Position numbers and translations under genes: made by a program. DNA of 45,531 bases from an uncultured Oscillospiraceae bacterium. GTDB lineage: Bacteria; Bacillota; Clostridia; Oscillospirales; Oscillospiraceae. Under the pieces are notes generated by a model. That model was not told where the DNA came from and searched no databases. It worked only from the letters and a program-made list of their open reading frames with translations. Shown here piece by piece: positions 23,963 through 33,356 of the stretch (its first letter is position 1; each line of letters opens with the position of its first letter). The stretch spans positions 1 to 45,531 of the forward strand of contig CAKTQV010000017.1 of the NCBI GenBank assembly GCA_934597255.1, read 5' to 3'.

Positions 23963-24949
23963 ATGAAGAAAGCACTATTTTCCGTTTTTATTTCCGTCCT
24001 GCTGATCTCGCTGCTGGCGCTTCCCGTGCTGGCGGACGGCGGCGACCGGCCCACGGAGCAGTTGCCGCTTCCGACGGGGGCGGATCAGATCCCCGATTCG
24101 CAGCTTTATCCCAATCTGGTGGATGACGCCGGGCTTCTCACGCAGGAGCAGGCGGACGAGCTGCTGGCCTGTCTGGACGAATTGTCCGAAAAGCACGACT
24201 GCACCGTTTCCGCCGTCACGACGAGTTCGTTCAACGGGATGGAGCCGCAGGATTTTGCCGACGCTTTCTTTGATTATTACGGCTACGGCCACCGCCCCGA
24301 CCGGGACGGCATGATGATCGTCGTCTGCATAGAGGAGCGTCAGTGCTCCATCACAACGCATATGCGCGGCACGGACGCGCTTGCCTTTGGCGGTTATGAC
24401 GAGCTTGTATCCATCGTCAAGCCCTCGCTCGCGGAGGGCGACTGCTACACCGCGTTCCGGGATTTTGCCGATTACTGCGACAAGCTTCTGACCGCCGATG
24501 AGCTGGCGGTCGAATTCCAGCAGGAAAACGCCGGGGAAGAATATCTCAGCGTTGACGAGCTGACGGGCTTTCTCGCCGGAAAGGGCCAGAGCGGCCTGTA
24601 TTCGCTGGTGGAGGACAACCTGTGGGAGCGCGGACTGCGCGAGCCGTACGTCCGGCCGCCCTTTTCCTGGTGGCCCACGACCGGCATCTGCCTTGCCGTC
24701 GGCATCATCGCGGCGTTCATCGTCGTTTCGATCCTTAAGGGACAGCTGAAAAGCGTCCGCCGCAGCAGCGCCGCCGCCGAATATGTCCGCAGCGGCAGTC
24801 TGGTCCTTACCGGCCAGCGCGACGACTTCATAAACTCCACCGTTACCCGCACGGCGCGTCCGCAGGACGACGGCAACGACAGCGGCGGAGGCGGCACACA
24901 TACCAGCTCCTCCGGCAGCTCTCACGGCGGAGGAAGCTTCTCGTTCTGA
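23963..24949 (+). CDS. TPM-domain membrane protein, YdjH-like
   Basis: Protein of 328 residues from ATG 23963 with AGGAGG upstream. A signal peptide (about 1-24, ending LPVLADG) is followed by a TPM domain (about 47-180: LVDDAGLLTQEQADEL, then VTTSSFNG and a DRDGMMIVVCIEERQ core). A membrane helix lies near 236-256 (TTGICLAVGIIAAFIVVSIL), and the C-terminus is the Gly/Ser/His-rich tail seen in many TPM proteins. The TPM domain faces outside, the tail inside. In the YdjGHI system this protein is the third partner. It is 19 bases before a lipoprotein gene. Confidence 0.85.
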   Translation: MKKALFSVFISVLLISLLALPVLADGGDRPTEQLPLPTGADQIPDSQLYPNLVDDAGLLTQEQADELLACLDELSEKHDCTVSAVTTSSFNGMEPQDFADAFFDYYGYGHRPDRDGMMIVVCIEERQCSITTHMRGTDALAFGGYDELVSIVKPSLAEGDCYTAFRDFADYCDKLLTADELAVEFQQENAGEEYLSVDELTGFLAGKGQSGLYSLVEDNLWERGLREPYVRPPFSWWPTTGICLAVGIIAAFIVVSILKGQLKSVRRSSAAAEYVRSGSLVLTGQRDDFINSTVTRTARPQDDGNDSGGGGTHTSSSGSSHGGGSFSF

Positions 24950-24968
24950 TCCACAGGAGGATATTCGC

Positions 24969-25895
24969 ATGAAAAAATTTGGACTGATCCTTTTGGCGCT
25001 CGTCTGCCTTTTCGGCCTGTGCGCCTGCGGGGACAAGACGCAGGCGTCTGTCACCCCGCTCCCGGAAACGGAGGAATCAACGGAAGCGCAGACGGAGACG
25101 ACGCATCCTGTCGAGATGGAAAGCGGTGATTTTGACAGCTTTTCCGCCGCCTTCACCGGCGCCGAGCTTTTCACGGACGCCGACGGCGAGCAGGCGCTGC
25201 GCGTTTATTTCGACTTTCGGAACAACTCCGGCGAGAGCCGCTCGCCGTCCGAACTTCTTCTCTATTCCGCCGAGCAGGACGGAAGCTCCCTTGTCTGGGC
25301 GGCTGACGCCGAGGGGGAGGAGCCGGACGCCGCGGGCAATCTGTCGCTGCGCCTGCTGCCCGGTCGGGCCGCCCGCTGCGTTCTGCAGTTCAAGCTCCTG
25401 TCCGACAGCGAAGTGACCGTCACGCTCGACGATTCCGATGGCCATGCCGTTCACGCGTGGCTCATCCCGGACGACAGTCTTCCCGGCCGCCCCGCATCCG
25501 AGCTGGAGTGGGACGAAGAAGCCGATGAAACGCTCTCCACCGAGCTGCCGCCCTCCTGCACGCTGTATGATATGTACGAGCTGACCATTGCCGGCGGCGA
25601 GGTGTCCGAAACGGAAAACGGCGAGCGCACGATAAACGTGCAGGTCGATTTCACAAACAACAGCCCTGATCCGGCCGTCCCCTCCGTCAACTTCCGTCTG
25701 CGCGCCTATCAGGACGGTACGGAGCTTCTGTACGCCGCAGACGGCGCAAGCCAGGAGCCGGTCGAAGCCGGCGCGGGGGTCACGGTCTCCTGCTTCAGCC
25801 CCTTTGTGCTTCACGGCGACGGCCCCGTTCTTGTCGAGCTGTACGATCTCTGGTCGGATTCGCCCAGTGCGGCGCTTGTTATTCCCGCAGCCTGA
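24969..25895 (+). CDS. Lipoprotein with two DUF5067-like domains
   Basis: Lipoprotein of 308 residues: signal MKKFGLILLALVCLFGLCAC with lipobox LCAC (Cys20), then a Thr/Glu-rich linker. Two domains of the DUF5067 type follow, each with a strand-rich core around VYFDFRNNSGESRSPSELL (about 84-102) and VQVDFTNNSPDPAVPSVNF (about 223-241), a repeat also visible in the LYAADGASQEP and VWAADAEGEEP segments. The family is related to immunoglobulin-like extracellular domains and has no known function. CACAGGAGGA precedes the ATG. It is the last gene of the YdjI-like operon and is closed by a terminator. Confidence 0.8.
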   Translation: MKKFGLILLALVCLFGLCACGDKTQASVTPLPETEESTEAQTETTHPVEMESGDFDSFSAAFTGAELFTDADGEQALRVYFDFRNNSGESRSPSELLLYSAEQDGSSLVWAADAEGEEPDAAGNLSLRLLPGRAARCVLQFKLLSDSEVTVTLDDSDGHAVHAWLIPDDSLPGRPASELEWDEEADETLSTELPPSCTLYDMYELTIAGGEVSETENGERTINVQVDFTNNSPDPAVPSVNFRLRAYQDGTELLYAADGASQEPVEAGAGVTVSCFSPFVLHGDGPVLVELYDLWSDSPSAALVIPAA

Positions 25896-25942
25896 CCGGC
25901 GCATCGGCCGCACATCTGATAACATAAGTATTAGGTATAAAG

Positions 25943-25973
25943 AAACGCCTGTGCTTTTCAGCACAGGCGTTTT
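25943..25973. terminator. Bidirectional terminator
   Basis: Perfect 13-bp stem AAACGCCTGTGCT (25943-25955) with AGCACAGGCGTTT (25960-25972), four-base loop TTTC, T-tract on one side and A-tract on the other. Ends both the YdjI-like operon and the dnaA-rnhA operon. Confidence 0.9.
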
Positions 25974-25976
25974 GCA

Positions 25977-26411
25977 TTACCGGGCGAACCGGTCCCGCTG
26001 CGCCACAGCCAGCGCGTCGCAGCGGTTGTTGTAGGGGTTATCGGCGTGGCCCTTCACCCAGTGGAGCGTTACGGCATGGCGCTGCAGCTGCGCGTCGAAC
26101 TGCTGCCACAGCTCCGCGTTTTTCAGCCCGCCCTTTTTGGTCCAGCCCTTTCGCTTCCATCCGGCAAGCCATCCTTCGTTCACGGCCCGCTCAAGATACT
26201 GACTGTCCGTGTACAGTGCCACGGCGCAGCTTTCCTTCAGGGCCTCCAGCGCGCGGATGGCGGCCGTGAGCTCCATGCGGTTGTTCGTGGTCATCGCCTC
26301 GCCGCCGCAAAGCTCCTTTTCCGCCGTTCCATAGCGAAGGATCGCGCCCCACCCGCCGGGGCCCGGATTACCGGAGCAGGCCCCGTCGGTGTATATGGTC
26401 ACTTTTTTCAT
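25977..26411 (-). CDS. rnhA: Ribonuclease HI
   Basis: RNase H of 144 residues that cuts RNA in RNA-DNA hybrids, for example primers and R-loops. Catalytic Asp9 (YTDGACSGNPGPGGWG), Glu47 (NNRMELTA), Asp69 (YTDSQYL) and Asp132, with His122 in VKGHADN, are all present. There is no hybrid-binding domain. It overlaps gyrA by four bases (ATGA), so it is translated with gyrase, an uncommon partner, and ends at the bidirectional terminator. Confidence 0.96.
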   Translation of the reverse strand: MKKVTIYTDGACSGNPGPGGWGAILRYGTAEKELCGGEAMTTNNRMELTAAIRALEALKESCAVALYTDSQYLERAVNEGWLAGWKRKGWTKKGGLKNAELWQQFDAQLQRHAVTLHWVKGHADNPYNNRCDALAVAQRDRFAR

Positions 26412-28903
26412 GCTTCGCTTTCTGCTTCGTCCTCCGCTTCCTTTTCCGTCGTGGCGATGGAAACCAGCCTGGCCCCCTCGTTCAGCCGCATCAGCCGCAC
26501 GCCCTGCGCCGCGCGTCCGTAAACGCTCACGGAGCCGACGTCCGTCCGGATGATCACGTCGTCGTCCGAGACCATGAGGATATCCTCCGTCCCGTCCACG
26601 ATCTTCATCGCGGCGACGGGGCCCGTTTTCTCCGTGACCTGATAATTCTTCATGCCGTAGCCGCCGCGCTTCTGGGTCTCGCCGCCGCGGAAGTATTCCT
26701 CGACCGGTGTGCGCTTGCCGTAGCCGTTTTCCGTCACGGACAGAACCATGCCGCCCTCGCCGGCCGCCGCCGCGCCAATGACCCGGTCGCCGTCGCGCAG
26801 ATGAATGCCGCGCACGCCCATGGCCGTGCGTCCCATCGGGCGCACGTCGCTTTCCTCAAAGCAGATGGCCGCGCCGTCGTGCGTGGCGATGAGGATCTTG
26901 GCGCTGCCGTCCGTGAGCATCACGGATTCAAGCTCGTCGCCCTCGTCCATCACCAGCGCGCGGATGCCGATGTTCTTGATGTTTTTCAGCTCGCTGATCG
27001 CCATGCGCTTGACGGTGCCGCTGCGTGTCACGAACAGGAGATATTCCTCGCTCTCCAGACTCTGCACATGGAGCATGGCCTGCACGCGCTCGCCCGGCTC
27101 GATGGGAATGATGTTGATAATGTTCGTGCCGCGGGCGTTCTTTCCGGCGACGGGTATGCGGTAGCCCTTGCGCCGGTACACGCGGCCTGCCGATGTGAAG
27201 AACAGGACATAGTCGTGGCTCGACGCCGTGAACACCGTGTCCACAAAGTCCTCCTCGCGGGTCGTCATGGCCTTGACGCCGCGGCCGCCGCGGTTCTGGG
27301 CGCGGTATTCGCTGGCCGGCAGGCGCTTGATGTAGCCGTTGTGCGTGAGCGTATAGACGCAGGTCTCCTCGGGGATGAGATCCTCGATGTCGATCTCGTC
27401 CTCCACGTCCTGTATCTCGGTCATACGCCCGTCGCCGTAGCGGTCGCGCAGCGCGATCAGCTCATCCCGGAGCACGAGCTTTATCTTTTCCGGGTCGGCC
27501 AGAAGCTCTTCGTAATACGATATCTTCTTTTCCAGCTCGTCGTATTCGTTCTGGAGCTTTTCGCGGTTGAGCCCCTGCAGCGAGATCAGACGCATGTCGC
27601 AGATCGCCTGCGCCTGCACCTCGTCCAGCCCGAAGCGCTGCATGAGATTGTCCCTGGCGTTGTCGTAGCTGGAGCGGATGATGCGGATGACCTCGTCGAT
27701 GTTGTCCTGCGCGATGAGAAGACCTTCGAGAAGATGGGCGCGCTCGCGCGCCCTCTTCAGATCGTACACCGTCCGCCGCGTGACGACCTCCTCCTGGAAG
27801 GTCAGATATTCGTCCAGTATGTGCCGCAGGGACAGTATCTTCGGCTGGCTCTGCCGCTGCACCAGCGCCAGCATATTGATGGCGAAGGTGGTCTGCATCT
27901 GGGTCTGCATGTACAGCTTATTGAGAATGACCTGCGCGTTCGCGTCCTTTTTCAGTTCGATGACCACGCGCATGCCGTTGCGGTCGGATTCGTCGCGCAG
28001 ATCGGAGATATCCTCCAGGCGCTTGTCCTTGACCTGCTCGGCAATGGTCTTGACCAGCTGGCGCTTGTTGACCTGATAGGGCAGCTCCGTAATGATGATG
28101 CGCTGGCGGTCCTTGCCGAAGTCCTCGATCTCGGTGCGCGCGCGCACGGTGATGCGACCGCGGCCCGTGGCATAGGCCTGCCGGATGCCGGCGCGGCCCA
28201 TGATGACGCCATGGGTCGGAAAGTCCGGCCCCTGAATGTGCTGCATCAGATCGTCCAGCGTCGCGTCCGGATTCTCCAGCACGCACACGGCGGCGTTGAT
28301 GACCTCCGTGAGGTTATGCGGCGGGATGTTCGTGGCCATGCCGACGGCGATGCCGGACGAGCCGTTGACCAGCAGATTCGGGAAGCGGCTGGGCAGCACC
28401 TGCGGCTCCTTGCGCGTTTCGTCAAAGTTCGGCAGAAAATCCACCGTTTCCTTGTCGATGTCGCGGAGCATTTCGTCGGCCATGCGCGCCATGCGCGCTT
28501 CGGTGTATCGGTAAGCCGCGGGGGGATCGCCGTCCACGGAGCCGAAGTTGCCGTGGCCCTCGATGAGGGGATAGCGCATGGAAAAGCCCTGCGCCAGACG
28601 CACGAGCGCATCGTACACAGAGGTATCGCCGTGCGGGTGATAGCGGCCAAGCACGTCGCCGACGGCGGTGGCGCACTTGCGGAAGGGCTTGTCATGGGTC
28701 AGATTGTCCTCGTACATGGCGTAAAGAATGCGCCGGTGCACGGGCTTGAGTCCGTCGCGCACGTCGGGCAGAGCGCGGCCGACGATGACGGACATGGCAT
28801 AGTCGATATAGCTGCTCTGCATTTCGCCGACAAGCTCGGACTCGGTGATGATCTGGTCGGGGAATGCGATGTCCTCGGGCTTATAGTCGCGGTTGTGTCC
28901 CAT
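26408..28903 (-). CDS. gyrA: DNA gyrase subunit A
   Basis: Topoisomerase subunit of 831 residues; cuts and rejoins DNA for negative supercoiling. The active tyrosine is Tyr133 in AAYRYTEARM. The QRDR is HGDTSVYDALVRLAQ: Thr94 and Asp98 are at the E. coli Ser83 and Asp87 positions. The C-terminal beta-pinwheel carries a GyrA box QNRGGRGVK, which separates it from ParC. A short acidic tail (KEAEDEAESEA) ends the protein. It begins 18 bases after gyrB with AAGGAGATGA before the ATG. Left-directed with dnaA, dnaN, recF, remB and gyrB. Confidence 0.98.
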   Translation of the reverse strand: MGHNRDYKPEDIAFPDQIITESELVGEMQSSYIDYAMSVIVGRALPDVRDGLKPVHRRILYAMYEDNLTHDKPFRKCATAVGDVLGRYHPHGDTSVYDALVRLAQGFSMRYPLIEGHGNFGSVDGDPPAAYRYTEARMARMADEMLRDIDKETVDFLPNFDETRKEPQVLPSRFPNLLVNGSSGIAVGMATNIPPHNLTEVINAAVCVLENPDATLDDLMQHIQGPDFPTHGVIMGRAGIRQAYATGRGRITVRARTEIEDFGKDRQRIIITELPYQVNKRQLVKTIAEQVKDKRLEDISDLRDESDRNGMRVVIELKKDANAQVILNKLYMQTQMQTTFAINMLALVQRQSQPKILSLRHILDEYLTFQEEVVTRRTVYDLKRARERAHLLEGLLIAQDNIDEVIRIIRSSYDNARDNLMQRFGLDEVQAQAICDMRLISLQGLNREKLQNEYDELEKKISYYEELLADPEKIKLVLRDELIALRDRYGDGRMTEIQDVEDEIDIEDLIPEETCVYTLTHNGYIKRLPASEYRAQNRGGRGVKAMTTREEDFVDTVFTASSHDYVLFFTSAGRVYRRKGYRIPVAGKNARGTNIINIIPIEPGERVQAMLHVQSLESEEYLLFVTRSGTVKRMAISELKNIKNIGIRALVMDEGDELESVMLTDGSAKILIATHDGAAICFEESDVRPMGRTAMGVRGIHLRDGDRVIGAAAAGEGGMVLSVTENGYGKRTPVEEYFRGGETQKRGGYGMKNYQVTEKTGPVAAMKIVDGTEDILMVSDDDVIIRTDVGSVSVYGRAAQGVRLMRLNEGARLVSIATTEKEAEDEAESEA

Positions 28904-28921
28904 GTTCGATCATCTCCTTTC

Positions 28922-30853
28922 TTAAATGTCCAGATTCACGACGTAGCGCGCGTTCGATTCAATCCAGGCGCGCCGCGGCTCGACGTCCTCGCCCATAAGG
29001 ACCGTGAACACCTTGTCCGCGGCCACGGCGTCGTCGAGCGTGATGCGGCGGAGCGTCCGCTTTTCGGGGTCCATGGTCGTCTCCCACAGCTCGTGCGGGT
29101 CCATTTCGCCCAAACCCTTGAAGCGCGCGATGTCCACCTTCGCGTTGGCGTTGTCGCTGCGCATTTCGGCGGATATACGGTCGCGCTCGGGGTCGGAGTA
29201 GGCCACGCGGGTCGTTTTGCCGCGCGTGAGCTTATACAGCGGCGGAACGGCGGAATAAACATAGCCATGCTCGATCAGCGGGCGCATATAGCGGAAGAAG
29301 AACGTGAGCAGCAACGTGCGGATATGGCTGCCGTCCACGTCGGCATCGGCCATGATGATGATCTTGTGATAGCGAAGCTTTTCAATGTTGAACTCCTCGC
29401 CGATGCCGGCGCCAAGCGCCAGGATCATGGGATAGAGCTTATCGTTGCCGTATATCTTATCGGCGCGCGCCTTTTCCACGTTGAGCATCTTGCCCCACAT
29501 GGCGAGTATCGCCTGGAAGCGGGAATCGCGCCCCTGAATGGCGGAGCCGGCGGCGGAATCGCCCTCGACGATGTAAAGCTCGCACAGCGCCGGGTCCCGC
29601 TCATTGCAGTCCTGCAGCTTGTCGGGCATCTGGCCGGATTCAAGGCCGGTCTTGCGGCGGACGGATTCCCGCGCGCGGCGCGCGGCTTCCCGGGCGCGGG
29701 AGGCGGTCATGGCCTTTTCCAGTATCGCCTTGCCGACGGAGGGGTTTTCCTCCAGAAACTGCTCCAGCCCCGCGCTCACCACGGAATCGACGAGTGTCCG
29801 CATCTCGGAGTTGCCAAGCTTGGCCTTCGTCTGGCCCTCGAACTGCGGATTCTCCAGCTTCACGCTGATGATGGCGGTAAGACCCTCGCGGCAGTCGTCG
29901 CCGGAAAGATTTTCGTCGTCCTTGAGTATTTTCTTTTCGTGGCCGTAGGCGTTGAGCGCACGGGTCAGCGCGCTTTTGAAGCCCGTTTCGTGCATGCCGC
30001 CTTCGGGCGTATGGATGTTGTTGGCAAACGAGACCATAATCTCGCTGTAGCTGTCGTTGTACTGCAGCGCGATCTCCGCCGTGGCGTCGGAGCGGTCGCC
30101 GCTCATGTAGATCACGTCGGGGTGCACGGGGGTCTTGCCGGAGTTGATGAAGCTCACGAACTCGCGGATGCCGCCCTCGTAATACATCTCGTCGAACACG
30201 CGCTCCTCGCCGCGCAGGTCCTCCGTGGATATGCGCAGGCCCGCGTTTAGAAACGCCTGCTCGCGCATGCGCCGGTGCAGCGTTTCATAGTCATATACCG
30301 TCTCCTCGAACATCTCGGGATCCGGATGGAAGCGGACCACCGTGCCGGTATGGTCGGTATGGCCCGTGACGGTCATGTCCTCGGTCTTTACGCCGCGGGA
30401 GAAGGCCATGTGATAGATATTCCCGTTTTTATGGACATCCACCTCCAGCCAGTCCGACAGCGCGTTGACGACCGACGCGCCGACGCCGTGCAGACCGCCG
30501 GATACCTTGTAACCGCCGCCGCCAAACTTGCCGCCGGCGTGCAGAACGGTATAAACGACCTCGAGAGCGGGCTTTCCCGTCTGCTCCTGAATGTCCACGG
30601 GTATGCCGCGGCCGTTATCCTCCACGCGGATCACGTCGCCCTTTTCGATCGTCACGCGGATATGGTCGCAATAGCCGGCCAGCGCCTCGTCGATGGCGTT
30701 GTCCACGATCTCGTAGACCAGATGATGCAGACCCGAGGAGGATGTGGAGCCGATGTACATGCCCGGACGCATCCGGACGGCCTCCAGCCCTTCGAGCACC
30801 TGGATTTTTGATGCGTCGTATTCCTGGGTCACCTTTTCGTTGATTTCACTCAT
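28922..30853 (-). CDS. gyrB: DNA gyrase subunit B
   Basis: ATPase subunit of gyrase, 643 residues from ATG 30853. That start overlaps the remB stop as ATGA and is preceded by GGGAGAG; an upstream in-frame ATG at 30868 would use that site as coding sequence. The GHKL ATPase has EIVDNAIDEALAG, VEDNGRGIP and GLHGVGASVVNALS. The TOPRIM domain has YIVEGDSAAGSA and MADADVDGSHI. The C-terminus has FKGLGEM and ends in NLDI, as in gyrases rather than ParE. Confidence 0.98.
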   Translation of the reverse strand: MSEINEKVTQEYDASKIQVLEGLEAVRMRPGMYIGSTSSSGLHHLVYEIVDNAIDEALAGYCDHIRVTIEKGDVIRVEDNGRGIPVDIQEQTGKPALEVVYTVLHAGGKFGGGGYKVSGGLHGVGASVVNALSDWLEVDVHKNGNIYHMAFSRGVKTEDMTVTGHTDHTGTVVRFHPDPEMFEETVYDYETLHRRMREQAFLNAGLRISTEDLRGEERVFDEMYYEGGIREFVSFINSGKTPVHPDVIYMSGDRSDATAEIALQYNDSYSEIMVSFANNIHTPEGGMHETGFKSALTRALNAYGHEKKILKDDENLSGDDCREGLTAIISVKLENPQFEGQTKAKLGNSEMRTLVDSVVSAGLEQFLEENPSVGKAILEKAMTASRAREAARRARESVRRKTGLESGQMPDKLQDCNERDPALCELYIVEGDSAAGSAIQGRDSRFQAILAMWGKMLNVEKARADKIYGNDKLYPMILALGAGIGEEFNIEKLRYHKIIIMADADVDGSHIRTLLLTFFFRYMRPLIEHGYVYSAVPPLYKLTRGKTTRVAYSDPERDRISAEMRSDNANAKVDIARFKGLGEMDPHELWETTMDPEKRTLRRITLDDAVAADKVFTVLMGEDVEPRRAWIESNARYVVNLDI

Positions 30854-31101
30854 TGACTGCTCTCCCATCGTTTTGCCAGTATCGCCGAGTTCGGCTGCGC
30901 AAGGACTACGGTCCCGTCTGTACAGACGGCGAACGCCTTCGGCAGATCCTCCGCCGCGTTCACGATACGTCCCTGCTTTTCGGCTGAATTCAAAAATCGC
31001 CGCGTGTCGATCGACCAGCTCGTGTTGTCCAGATCGAATATCGCCACGACGTCCTTTTTTTCATAGGCGGCTTCCCCGCCGAGATATAACCAGTTTCTCA
31101 T
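30850..31101 (-). CDS. remB: RemB/YaaB-like DUF370 protein
   Basis: Small protein of 83 residues with the DUF370 start YLGGEAAYEKKDVVAIFDLDNT. In Bacillus subtilis remB (yaaB) occupies the same place between recF and gyrB, and the Rem proteins regulate matrix genes. The remainder (FAVCTDGTVVLAQPNSAILAKRW) resembles RemB rather than RemA. It is joined by ATGA overlaps to recF before it and to gyrB after it, so it is translated as part of the replication operon. Confidence 0.88.
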   Translation of the reverse strand: MRNWLYLGGEAAYEKKDVVAIFDLDNTSWSIDTRRFLNSAEKQGRIVNAAEDLPKAFAVCTDGTVVLAQPNSAILAKRWESSQ

Positions 31102-32207
31102 AGCGCCTCCCGCACGCGCCCGGCCTGCACGCTCAAAACGCGGCCGCCGGTCCTCCGGGCAATGTTGTCGTCCTCACAGCAGGAAATGAGCGTCTGACCG
31201 CCGCCAATGCGGTTGAGCACGAAGCTCTGCCTGCGCTCGTCCAGCTCGGACAGAACGTCATCCAGCAGCAAAACGGGGTATTCGCCCGTTTCCGCCAGGA
31301 ACATCTCCCGCTCGCCGAGCTTGAGCGAAAGTGCGGCCGTGCGCGTCTGGCCCTGCGAGGCAAACGACCGCGCCGGGCGGCCGTTTACGCATATTTCCAT
31401 GTCGTCCTTGTGCGCGCCGGTCAGACACAGGCCGGCGTCCAGCTCCGCCTGCCGGTGCGCCTCCTGATGGGCGCATATCTGATAGTAGATCGTCTCGGCG
31501 GACGCCGTCGCGTCGGTCACGGTGCTCACGGTTTTGTAATGCAGCGCCAGCTCCTCGCCGCCGCCAGAAAATTCGCGGTGGATCGGCCCGGCCGCCTCGC
31601 CCAGCCGCTGCACAAAGCTTGCGCGGTAGCGGATCAGCCGCGCCGAGCAGCGGGCCAAACCGTCGGAAAACTCGTCCAGCGCGGAGAGCAGACTGGGCTT
31701 TTCCCGCCAGTCACGCAGTATCCTCGTTTTGTTTTCATACAGCTTGTTGAAGTCGGACAGTATCGCCGCGTAGCCCGGCCGAAGCTGGGCAATGGCGCTG
31801 TCCATGAGCCGGCGGCGCGCCTGCGCCCCTTCTTTGATCAGATACAGATCGTCCGGCGAAAACAAAACCGCCGTCATCACGCCCGAAAGCTCGGACGAGC
31901 GCTTTTTCACCGCGTTCACGGTCGCCTGCCGGCTCTGACCCCGGCGGAAAAGAAGCTGTATCGTCTGCTCCCGCCCCTGGCTGTCCACATCCGCCAGAAT
32001 GCGCGACCAGGAGCAGTCAAAGCCGATCAACTCCCGATCAAAGCGCGTGCGGAAGCTGTGCGCCCCCGTCAGAAGCCAGACTGCCTCGAGAAGATTGGTC
32101 TTTCCCTGCGCGTTCGCCCCGGCGATCACATTCACGCCCGGCGAAAATTCGACCGCCTCCTCGTCGTAGTTGCGAAAGCCGGAAAGCGCGATCCTTTTTA
32201 CCCTCAT
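31098..32207 (-). CDS. recF: DNA replication and repair protein RecF
   Basis: SMC-like ATPase of 369 residues from ATG 32207, which overlaps the dnaN stop as ATGA; the longer open frame upstream overlaps dnaN and is not used. It helps load RecA on gapped DNA. Walker A is GANAQGKTNLLEA at about 30-42; the ABC signature SQGQTRTAALSLKL and Walker B VLLLDDVLSELD lie near the C-terminus. The typical start VKRIALSGFRNYDEE is intact. Confidence 0.97.
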   Translation of the reverse strand: MRVKRIALSGFRNYDEEAVEFSPGVNVIAGANAQGKTNLLEAVWLLTGAHSFRTRFDRELIGFDCSWSRILADVDSQGREQTIQLLFRRGQSRQATVNAVKKRSSELSGVMTAVLFSPDDLYLIKEGAQARRRLMDSAIAQLRPGYAAILSDFNKLYENKTRILRDWREKPSLLSALDEFSDGLARCSARLIRYRASFVQRLGEAAGPIHREFSGGGEELALHYKTVSTVTDATASAETIYYQICAHQEAHRQAELDAGLCLTGAHKDDMEICVNGRPARSFASQGQTRTAALSLKLGEREMFLAETGEYPVLLLDDVLSELDERRQSFVLNRIGGGQTLISCCEDDNIARRTGGRVLSVQAGRVREAL

Positions 32208-33316
32208 GCGCCGGCTTTCAGCCTCACGGGAAGGATCATATAGGAAAAGGCGTCCGACCCGTCCGCCGCGCGGATGACGCAGGGGGACGAATCCGTGTTC
32301 AGGCACAGCGTAAGCTCCTCCGCGGGAGCGGCCTTGAGCGCGTCGAGCAGATAGCGGTTGTTAAAGCCGATCTCCAGACCCTTTCCGTCGCCGCTGATCG
32401 GACAGCGGTCGTCCGCCTTGCCGACGCCGGTCGCGCAGGTCAGGGCAAGCTCGCCGTCCCCGAAGGTCAGGCGCAGCGGATTTTTGATTTTTTCATCAAT
32501 GATGAGCGAAACGCGGCTCACGACGCGAAGGAGCTCGCTTCGTTCTATTTTTACACGGATATTGAATTCCTGCGGGATGCTCTTTTTATAGTTGAGGAAT
32601 TCGCCCTCCAGCCGCCGCGAGATCAGCACCGTATCGCCAACAACAAAAGAGATGTGCTTGGCGCCGACGGTGATATCGACCTTATCGTCCGTGTCCGCGC
32701 ACAGCTTCTCCAGATCGTTCAGCGCCGTTCCCGGAACGATGAAGCGGCAGCTTTCCAGTCCTTCGCCTTCCACGTTTTCCCGCCGCAGAGCCAGACGGTA
32801 GCCGTCGACGGCCACGACCGACAGCGTATTCCCCTCCACTTCAAACAGAGCGCCGGTATAGACCGGGCGGCTTTCGTTGTCGCTTACGGCGAAGATAGTC
32901 TGGCGGATCATCTGGCCGAGAAGCTTCTGGGGCAGACCGACGGAGTTCTGCGTATCGACGGTCGGAAGCTCGGGATATTCCTCCGCGTCGGAGCCGATGA
33001 TGTTGAAAACGGAAGCCCCGCAGCGGATCGTGACGGCATAGTTTTCGCCGCTGCTGATCGTTACGACGCCGTCCGGCAGGCTGCGGACGATCTCGCCGAA
33101 TATTTTCGCGCCCAGCACGATGGCGCCCGGCTCGCTTACGTCGGCCGGAAAATGCGTGTAGATACCCTTTTTCAGATCGTAGCCGGTGATCTTGACGTCC
33201 GCGCCCGCTTCAATCAGAAGCCCTTCTAGCGCGGGGATCGGGCTTTTGGAGGCGGCGCATCGTCCCGCCGTGTTGACGGCTGCCAGAAGCAGATATCGTT
33301 CACAGGAAAATTTCAT
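32204..33316 (-). CDS. dnaN: DNA polymerase III beta subunit (sliding clamp)
   Basis: Sliding clamp of 370 residues, with three similar domains. Family segments seen include KFSCERYLLLAAVNTA, the DAEEYPELP and AVSDNESRPVYTGALFEVEG parts and the C-terminal FSYMILPVRL that forms the partner-binding pocket. AGGAGGG lies before the ATG. The gene for the small S4-domain protein that lies between dnaN and recF in Bacillus is absent. dnaN is directly coupled to recF. Confidence 0.97.
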   Translation of the reverse strand: MKFSCERYLLLAAVNTAGRCAASKSPIPALEGLLIEAGADVKITGYDLKKGIYTHFPADVSEPGAIVLGAKIFGEIVRSLPDGVVTISSGENYAVTIRCGASVFNIIGSDAEEYPELPTVDTQNSVGLPQKLLGQMIRQTIFAVSDNESRPVYTGALFEVEGNTLSVVAVDGYRLALRRENVEGEGLESCRFIVPGTALNDLEKLCADTDDKVDITVGAKHISFVVGDTVLISRRLEGEFLNYKKSIPQEFNIRVKIERSELLRVVSRVSLIIDEKIKNPLRLTFGDGELALTCATGVGKADDRCPISGDGKGLEIGFNNRYLLDALKAAPAEELTLCLNTDSSPCVIRAADGSDAFSYMILPVRLKAGA

Positions 33317-33346
33317 AAAACATGCCCTCCTAGCATAGAGAGATAG

Positions 33347-33352
33347 ATTATA
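33347..33352 (-). promoter_or_regulatory. Possible -10 of a dnaN promoter
   Basis: TATAAT on the minus strand, 31 bases before the dnaN ATG. No convincing -35; it lies at the edge of the TAG repeat. Confidence 0.3.
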
Positions 33353-33356
33353 ATTT

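Noticed and set aside
26408..28903. Thr at the E. coli Ser83 position of GyrA as a quinolone-resistance change
   Set aside because: Thr is a common natural residue at this site in Clostridia, so it is no evidence of selected resistance.
26801..30250. 1149-residue open frame on the plus strand opposite gyrA and gyrB
   Set aside because: Antisense shadow with His/Ala/Val bias and no domain; gyrA and gyrB are certain.
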